Shown here: positions 56,878 to 64,000 of the stretch, piece after piece | Numbering within the stretch: position 1 is the stretch's first letter | Layout of the letters: each line of letters starts with the position of its first letter | Source of the DNA: Erodium maritimum | Lineage: Eukaryota; Streptophyta; Magnoliopsida; Geraniales; Geraniaceae | Length of the DNA stretch: 64,000 nucleotides | Assembly: GCA_963921825.1 (NCBI GenBank) | Contig: OY997594.1 | Span: forward strand, 67,627,675 to 67,691,674 | Direction: 5' to 3' | Translations under genes and position numbers: made by a program | The notes under the pieces: model-generated | The model's input: only the letters and a program-made list of their open reading frames with translations | The model's database searches: none | What the model was told of the DNA's origin: nothing

Positions 56878-58036
56878 GGGAAATTTCATAAAATATGCCT
56901 CATAATGATACAAATTTGTTTTCTATGCTAGTATAGTTCATAATTTGAAAAATATGCTTTTCAATTGTTTTAGGACAACAATACCCTCATTTTATTTTAA
57001 ACAAGATAATTCATAGTTTATTAATTCATTTAAATCTATTTTCAAAATAAATATTCAGTTTTTAAATAAAATATTTTTATTTTTTTAAAATTTTTAAAAT
57101 TATATTTTATTTTCTTAAATATCAAATTATTTTTATAAATATTATAAAATATATATATAATTCAACGATAATTTTTCAAAAAAATATATTATACTTCATT
57201 ATTTTTTTAGTTTTATTAATTATTAAATTCCTATTTTAATTTATATTTTTAAATAGGATTATTTTGACAAATATAATTTGAAAGATAATTCAATTTTATA
57301 AAAATCAAATTTATTAGTTACTACTTCATATTTTACTTTTAATACAATTTAAAAAATAAATTAAAATCTGATTTTCATAATTAATAAAATATGAATGTAG
57401 TAACTAATAAAATTGAACAAAATATTAAAATCAGATCTGAATTTATTTTTATATAAAAAACAGATTACTTTGAAAAATAATTTTTAAAGATAAATAAATT
57501 TATAATATATTTTATTAATTATGAAAATAATAATTTAATATTTAATTTATTTTTCAAATTAAAATTTAAAAAATAAAATATGAATTTGATTACTAATAAA
57601 ATTGTATAAAATATATTTTATTATAAAATCGAAATTATTTTTCAAAAGTTACCATTATAAAAGTGAATTATCCTTGAAAATATATTTATCAAAATAATCC
57701 GATTTAAAAAAATAGATTTAAAAGTATAATATTTTTGTTTGAAATATTATCGTTGAATTATCTTTTTTAAAATATTTATCAAAATAATTTGATTTTTAAG
57801 AAAATAATATATAATTTTAATAATTTATAAAACTTAAAAAATATTTTATTTAAAAACTGAAAATTTATTTTGAAAATAGATTTAAATGAATTAATAACCA
57901 TGAATTATCTTGTTTAAAATAAAATGAGGGTATTATTGTCCTAAAACAATTGAAAAGCATATTTTTCAAATTTTGAACTATACTAGCATACAAAACAAAT
58001 TTATATCATTATGAGGCATATTTTGTAAAATTTCCC
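56878..58036. mobile_element. Foldback MULE-type element, inverted repeats about 190 bp
   Basis: GGGAAATTTCATAAAATATG at the left and (inverse) GGGAAATTTTACAAAATATG at the right open long inverted repeats that include TGCCTCATAATGATA and AATGAGGGTATT. TTTTCAAA flanks both sides (56870-56877 and 58037-58044), with one more base each side making a 9-mer at 8 of 9. The interior has further inverted pairs (AGTTACTAC... near 57315 and GTAGTAACT near 57395), so nearly the whole 1.16 kb can fold. No transposase. Confidence 0.85.
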
Positions 58037-58044
58037 TTTTCAAA

Positions 58045-58922
58045 TCCTGCGGAATAGCATGAAAAACTTCAGACTATTTTGTTGATATTGTAATCATACC
58101 CTATCTTCAATATCCATTTTAATTCATCTTGACCAAACACAATATTTTCCTCCTGATGCTAATCAATCACATGCAATCCAATAATATTCTTAATCACGAA
58201 TTCACAATCATTTAATGACAAACACTAACACCAATCAAGTTTGAAACTATGTATGAAACAACACAAGTATGGGCCCGATTTCACTCTATTTTACATATAA
58301 ATATGTAATGTTCCCTAAAAACAACGAATAAGCTCACTTTGTTGTCACCTCACTCATGCATTATTTTCCCTACAAGTATGGTTGAGAAATCAAAGCCCTA
58401 GTTCCCCAAATAAAAGGGCACTTGGTGGTCTATTCACTAAATGACTTTTCAGCCCCTCACAGAACCCTGGCTTCAGGTTGAATGACAAGGGTAAATAAGT
58501 CAAATCACCATATCTACAATGGACCCAGCATTTAATAACGTGTTAAATTCTGGCCCATCAAAAAGAGCCATATGTCGGGAAATTAGCTCTTCCAGTTCCC
58601 TGCTAACCTGACAAGATCACTCCGAGGGCCCACAGGCTAAGAGACTGTACCACACGCGCCATCAATGCTCGTGGGGCTGGTCTTCCGGCGCGAAGAACGG
58701 TGTACCAAAATGTTGAGGTCCATCAGAGAGTCAAATGAGAGAAACAGAGACAGTTAGTTGAACATACCCATCACAGTTTTTATGAGGGCCCCAAAATGTA
58801 ATAACTCGAAAGAACAGGTCCTTATTTGCAAATTCTGAATAATTATTGAAAAAAGTAGCAGAAATATGTTTCTAGAAAACAGAATTTATAAAATAGAAAA
58901 CAAATCTCGAAGCAGTTTGGAA
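58045..58922. other. Distal upstream region of WRKY44
   Basis: Moderately GC-balanced, no ORF. It would hold the distal promoter of WRKY44. No specific element is claimed. Confidence 0.4.
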
Positions 58923-59997
58923 ATTCCTCTTTCTTCTTCTTCTTCTTCTTTCTTCCTCTGCGGCTGCTACTTTCTTCTTCGTGTGTTCAAAGTTTGAAGC
59001 TTTAGGTCTCTTCACATTCTATCTCTCTCTAGGTGTGTGAAGTGAGGGAAAAAGCTTCATGAAAAGAAATGAGAACAAAAAAATGGAGATAAAAATGTTG
59101 TTTTTAGCTCGAAAGAGACAAACCCATTATTTCTAGAGATTGAAGCTTGGTTTTAACTAGCTGAGCTGCTCTGGGTGTCCCTCCAAGCTCAAGTTTTTGA
59201 GGTACTTTTTCTAAACTTTCCTTTTTTTTTTATTTCAATTTCTCTGTTATTTTCTGAATGGATTCATGGGTCTGTAATGCAGTAGAGCTTTCTGAGTCTT
59301 ATGAAAATGGGTTTGTAGATGAGACTTTGGACATAGTTTTTGCAATTTGGGTCAGTTCCAAAAGCTCTCCTTTTTTCTTCTTATTTTTGATTCTTGGAAC
59401 CAAAATGTCTGGGTTTGGTTTATGATATATGTTGCTTCTCTTGTTCCTGGTTACTGGGTTTTTTATGTGTACTTTGGAGTCATGCTTTTTGCTGCATTTT
59501 CTTGGGGAAATTATCTGCTGAGGTGTTAATTTGATGAGATTGGGTAATGTTTGATTTTAAGCTTCTTGTTCAAAGAGGGTTGATTTCTGTAAAATATTCA
59601 AATTGCTTTGCAAATTGTGTTCATTCAACAATGTTTAGGAGTGTTCATGTTAGAAGTATGTTGAGTTTTCGTTTCATGATGAAGAACATCCTCTAGGTTT
59701 AGAAGCTTCTTAACATGTTCATAAATCGAATTGTGTTATGAATGTTTTACTGCAATTCACAATCTTGTTGTTAGTGCAACCATGTAGAAGACAACCTTGT
59801 TTGATACAAACCATACCTGGTCTCAATCCCATGACATGCTAAATGATCTTAACATTGTGCAGGTCTACAAGAACCATAAACCTAAACCATTGGAGGCAAC
59901 ATAAATGAAGACTCAAAATTGGTCATTGTTCCTTATCAAACTCTGCAAGATGAGAGTTCCAAGTTGTGATTATTGCTAGACATCATCATAGTTTCCA
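58923..59997 (+). promoter_or_regulatory. WRKY44 5' leader with an intron
   Basis: A TTC microsatellite (58930-58955) and CT-rich sequence precede a likely transcribed leader. A leader intron is inferred from TTTTTGAG^GTACTT (donor at 59202) and TTGTGCAG^GTCTAC (acceptor at 59862). 5' UTR introns are common in plant WRKY genes. The transcription start is not defined. Confidence 0.5.
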
Positions 59998-62022
59998 ATG
60001 GAGGTTAAAGAGGGTAATAGAATAGTGGTAGCTAAACCCGTTGCTTCGAGGCCTACTTGTTCTACTTTCAGATCCTTCTCCCATCTCCTCAATGATGCAA
60101 TTAATGGCTCTCCCCCCAATGGAGGCTCTGAAACCACAGTGCCCGCCATTAGACCAAAGACCGTAAGGTATAGGCCAATCCTGAATCATGCTCCAACCGG
60201 TTTGGTTTCTCCACAGGTAACTTCTCAACCCCGTCTCAGCTTTTGTAGCTATCTGCTTCTATTGTTCTCATCAGAACATTGTCAATATCGCTTACTTGGG
60301 TTGGCCTTGTTAGAGAGCTCTCTCACCTTCTTGAGGTCAGAGGTTCGAATCTTAGTGGGCACGTCTGCTTGGGAGCAGGTGTGGGTGGAGGTTAGATTAG
60401 GAATTAGGCTTATAGGCTAGAATAGGATTTTCCCCGCTTTCTTGCTGATCAAAAAAGTACATTGTCAATCTCAGGCTCAAATCTTCAAAACATCGATTCA
60501 GAATTCATCAGATAGCATACCGAATCCAACAGTTGTGTACAAACCAATGGCGAAGATAGTGTCAAAGACGACAGTTTCTCTCCTGGCTAATATGGTCAGT
60601 GCCTGAATCACTTTGATTTTAGTTTTGATTCTTGAGATGTGATACTGAATCAAGAACGTCTTTCTTGTTTCTTTCATCAGGGGAATACGAATGGTGACCA
60701 TCAACAACTACAACAAGCATTGCCCGATCTCAGCTCAAATCTTGTTCAGACAAGCTTGACCTCAAAACCACCGCTCCAAGTCCAGGTTCATGAAGAAGAT
60801 CCAAAGGCATTGCCTCCCACAAAAGCTGGAGTCGATAGGCCTTCTTACGATGGATACAACTGGAGAAAGTATGGCCAAAAACAAGTCAAGGGAAGCGAGT
60901 ATCCACGAAGCTACTACAAGTGCACGCACCCGAACTGTCCCGTTAAGAAGAAGGTGGAGAGGTCATTGGATGGGCAGATTGCAGAGATTGTGTACAAAGG
61001 TGAGCATAGCCATTCAAAGCCTCAGCCTCCCAAGCGCAATAATACATCGGGGTCAATGGGGATTGTGCCCGAAGGAACTGGAACAGGCCAAGTTGGTGCT
61101 AACCCGTTATGGAATGGTAACAACAGTGAAAGGAACGAAGGGTCTGAGGGTAGAGTTGAGAATACTCAGAATGAAGGTGGTTTGTCAGCACAATTGGCTT
61201 ATCAGGGGAATGCTCTGGTGTCTTATGATCCTGTAGTGAATGCTGTGACGATCCCTGGTTGTGCCACTCCTGATAATTCTTGTGGCCTGAGCGGGGAAGG
61301 TGAAGAAGGGAGCAAGGGGCTTGATACAGAGAATGATGAGCCCGGAGCTAAAAGAAGGTAACAATTCAAATCTATGTTTCTATGAATTGCAAATAACTAC
61401 CTTTATGAATTGCCCACAATAGTAGATAATTTCCACAAACACATGAACCTATAGTAAAGTTCTCGCAAACACATGACTACCCTTCTGAATTATCACCATC
61501 GAACAAAATAGGATAAAAATCATCAAAAAATTCGACTTTTAAAGAGTACTGGTTTCATTGATCTATTTTCTTCAGGAAGAGCGAGAATCAGGGGAACGAA
61601 GCGGGTGTGTCAGTAGAAGCTACACAAGAGCCTCGCGTCGTGGTGCAGAGTTCCACGGATACAGAGATCATAGGTGACGGGTTCAGGTGGAGGAAATATG
61701 GACAGAAAGTCGTTAAGGGAAACCCATATCCAAGGTTCGTTCTTTCCATACTCAACGAATAAGGATCGTTACAATAACTCTTTGTATTCACTCTTTCTCG
61801 CCGCTTGGTGTTGGTTTGTGTCTGTTGCGTAGAAGTTACTACAGGTGCACTAGTGTCAAATGCAACATGCGCAAGCATGTGGAGAGGGCCTCGGAGGATC
61901 CCAAAGCTTTCATCACCACCTACGAGGGAAAGCACAACCATGACATGCCTCTCCGTGGCACAAACCCAGCAGCAGCTGCCTCCGAGCAGGAATCGCAGGT
62001 TGCTAGCAAAGACAAGTCTTAA
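59998..62022 (+). CDS. WRKY44: Group I WRKY transcription factor, TTG2/WRKY44 orthologue
   Basis: Coding exons 59998-60216, 60475-60594, 60681-61357, 61576-61734 and 61833-62022 join into 454 residues. The start [19 protein letters not shown] and the motif [20 protein letters not shown] match Arabidopsis TTG2/WRKY44. WRKY domain 1 has WRKYGQK at about 174-180 with C-x4-C-x22-HxH; domain 2 has WRKYGQK at about 377-383 with C-x4-C-x23-HxH. The last intron splits the Arg codon of YPR^SYY, as in all group I genes. A basic KRRK lies before domain 2. TTG2 acts in the nucleus on W-boxes and controls trichomes, seed-coat tannin and mucilage. All DNA-contact residues are present. Exon 2 start is inferred from frame. 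Confidence 0.93.
60287..60458 (+). mobile_element. tRNA-derived SINE in WRKY44 intron
   Basis: A 172-bp insert flanked by an exact 11-bp duplication ACATTGTCAAT (60276-60286 and 60459-60469). It starts with a tRNA-like head: GGTTGGCCTTGTTAGAGAGC (weak A box) and GGTTCGAATC (B box, 60342-60351), then a tRNA-unrelated body and CTGATCAAAAAA tail. The intron's 3' splice site (CTCAG, ending 60474) is five bases beyond the duplication, so the SINE has replaced the branch-point region; TTTTCCCCGCTTTCTTGCTGAT from its body could serve instead. Confidence 0.85.
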
Positions 62023-62723
62023 CCGGAGATTCTAGAAGCAACGTTTGATCATCTTTAGTGACAATGTAGACGCAAGAGCTCTAAGTCATGGAGACCCAAC
62101 ATTTCAAGAGCACTACCTTTTATCCTTATGATTTCATCCGAGAAGCTTTCGTGGTGAAGACAGTTTTGTGAGGGTAATATGGGAACAATTGTATCTGTTA
62201 ATTTTGCTTTGCTTCATTTTTTTTCTCGCATTAGTTCTTAAAGCTAATCTTAGCAATAATTATAAAACAGTATTTTAGGTATTGTTTAATCTTAGGAATA
62301 ATTATATACAGTATTTTAAAGTATTCACTTTTTGTAACCTATTTATAATTATTTCAAACCAACTTTATAATAAAAAATTTATATTAGCATATCATTTAAA
62401 TATGTGTACTCTAGACAATATGAAAATTTGGATTTTTTTTTATTGTGTTTTACATTTTTACTCGTCATCTTTTATGTTAAAAAAAACAGTGAGTCGGTAA
62501 CAAAATGATAAGTTCAAGCGTTTCAAAAAAATATGATAAGTTCAAGTGTTTTTTTGATTAATTATCAAGGAAGAGGAATACAAAAAAAAAGCATTCTCTC
62601 AAACAGATACAGAGATTTCTTTTGACCTGACCAAATGTAGGACTCGCAAATAAATTCTGGAAGCTAAAATAAAATTGAGATAAATAAATAAGATTGCCTA
62701 AATAATTAAGGCAATAAATTAAT
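62023..62723. other. 3' flank of WRKY44 and spacer
   Basis: The 3' UTR probably covers the first 200 bases, up to the T-rich stretch near 62215-62230. Beyond that, AT-rich spacer without genes. Confidence 0.45.
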
Positions 62724-62736
62724 TCAGATTTGAGAT

Positions 62737-63939
62737 AAATAGGTTTTGGGCGAAATTCATTTGTGGAGATGGTTCTGTTAGGGTTTGTAGCAAGTCGTCG
62801 TCCTCTCTTCTTCCAGCCTGTAGAGTTTTACTTCGCTGTCGCATGCGACTTTCGTCTCCGGACCTCATCCCGTCCACCATCTCCTCCAGTACAGCAGTTT
62901 CCTCCATCCTCCCTTCTACCCCCACTGATCTGCTATCCTACAACCGCAAGCGACCGAACCCCACCACTTTCTCCTGCGTTGCCGCCCTTGTCCACCATAG
63001 ATCACGACAGTCCACCCCTACTTCATCCTCTGTTGCCAACACCGCCACTGCTACCTCCTCCGCTACCACCAGAGTCGTCGTCATCGCCCCCTCCTCTGCT
63101 ACCACCAGAGTCGTCGTCATCGCCCCCTCCTCTGCTACCACCAAAACTTTTTCGCCACCATCGCCTCAACTATCAACAACGCCTCCGTCACAAGCCCGTC
63201 TACTACCTATGCTGCCTCCACCTCCTATTTTGGTGCTCCGCCGTGGCCTGCCTAATACCTCGTTGATATCTGCGTTCGCCGCCTATGTTACATCATGCGC
63301 CGCCCCAGCACTCCGTGCAAGGATGCGTCATTCTCATCTGTTGTATCGGGACCCTTCCACCGGTGCAAACTCGGTGCACCAACCCTGTCCGCTGGACCGG
63401 GATTATAACATCCCCAAGGTGTGTGTGGGGACGCACACCTCGCCCTACCGAGGTCAGTGTAAATCCGACAAGCTGATTCCCCCGTTTCCTGATATTCTCT
63501 TTGGATGCTCGTTATCCCTTCAACCGCCCCATGCCAGATACCCCGAGTATTTTCAGATCGAGGCAGAACACGAACTTCGAGGCACTCACGTCTTCCATTG
63601 CAATCGGAACCAACTAGAGCCATCCGAGGTGTCTTTGAGGAGACACATCCCGGCCCATACAAATCATAACCCCTCTGATTCCCGACCTCCTCCTTTTCCT
63701 AGCATTCTCCTTAACCGAATGTTGCGATACAATATATCCGATCAAGTCGAGACGGGAAAAATCTCATAGATCTACAGAGCTCAACACAACTAAAATAAGG
63801 AACCATCCTCAAGTGTCTCCCTGGTCTATACCGGAGTTTTAATTATAGGACTAATGTTTCGGTTTCTTTCCAATTATGTATGGTCATTTTGACCCATTTT
63901 TATTATATTAATAAAATTACCCTCGATTGCTAAAAAAAA
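62737..63939 (+). mobile_element. Proline-rich LINE-derived retroposon with target duplication (family C)
   Basis: Bounded by an exact 13-bp duplication TCAGATTTGAGAT (62724-62736 and 63940-63952) and ending ATTGCTAAAAAAAA. It encodes no RT. Two overlapping frames (62763-63266 and 62843-63769) are Pro/Ser/Thr-rich; the first contains a short tandem repeat PPESSSSPPPLL. The 3' half carries the family C core shared with 27061-27345 and 40640-41040. The 308-codon frame is open by composition and is not taken as a host gene. It is a complete, moderately young retro-insertion 0.7 kb after WRKY44. Confidence 0.75.
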
Positions 63940-64000
63940 TCAGATTTGAGATTGTGGACAAATATTATCCATGAAACCCACATGCCTTCATTAATCAGAG

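Noticed and set aside
58930-58955. TTC microsatellite as a functional element
   Set aside because: CT-rich tracts are ordinary in plant 5' leaders; mentioned only as part of the WRKY44 leader.
62843-63769. 308-codon plus-strand frame as a host gene
   Set aside because: It lies wholly within a retro-insertion with a 13-bp duplication, overlaps another long frame, and its openness follows from GC-rich proline/serine composition.
1-64000. CRISPR arrays, bacterial operons, rRNA genes, integrons or organelle DNA
   Set aside because: No regularly spaced repeats with unique spacers, no prokaryotic gene layout, and no rRNA or plastid/mitochondrial gene sequence recognised; everything fits plant nuclear DNA.

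Overview
The window is nuclear DNA of a flowering plant, almost certainly a eudicot. Evidence: split genes with GT-AG introns, a clear orthologue of Arabidopsis TTG2/WRKY44, a plant organellar-type adenylate kinase, an NDR1/HIN1-like gene, a defensin-like secreted peptide gene, and plant-type transposons of nearly every class. The species cannot be fixed from the sequence alone. Host genes are few and widely spaced; most of the 64 kb is layered repeats with AT-rich filler.

Host genes: an unrecognised Ser/Thr-rich ORF (8575-8910, minus); an LEA_2/NHL membrane protein (18472-19173, plus); a two-exon cysteine-rich peptide gene (25693-26230, minus); adenylate kinase in four exons (29406-31526, plus), with a duplicated 3' flank; and WRKY44/TTG2 in five coding exons (59998-62022, plus), with a SINE in its first coding intron.

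Mobile DNA, left to right: the right end of a CACTA element (1-1493); a MULE-type MITE (1824-5535) holding a hAT element and an ORF1-only LINE copy; a long inverted duplication (6174-8643) carrying a TRIM and a second MULE-type MITE; a LINE endonuclease fragment joined to a second CACTA end (9405-11655); a Copia element with both LTRs (12052-15363); a PIF/Harbinger element (15676-18074) split by another LINE-like copy; a small retroposon (19484-19857); a partial Copia with a long 3' LTR (20005-23735); MITEs, LINE pieces and dispersed repeats from 26.3 to 42.9 kb; a LINE with endonuclease, RT and RNase H and a 14-bp target duplication (42999-47615); ORF1 remnants (48.5-49.8 kb); a MITE (53166-53560); a second ORF1-only LINE copy (54317-56147); a foldback MULE-type element (56878-58036); and a proline-rich retroposon (62737-63939).

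The recurring theme is LINE-derived sequences that carry ORF1-like protein but no reverse transcriptase. Several still have exact 9-15 bp target duplications and A-tails, so they moved as complete units using another element's machinery. One type encodes an RRM-domain ORF1. This resembles the mammalian 'half-LINE' HAL1 strategy and is the best candidate here for an under-described system. The second candidate is the 0.8-kb-arm hairpin locus, which overlaps the coding part of its neighbour gene and could produce small RNAs.
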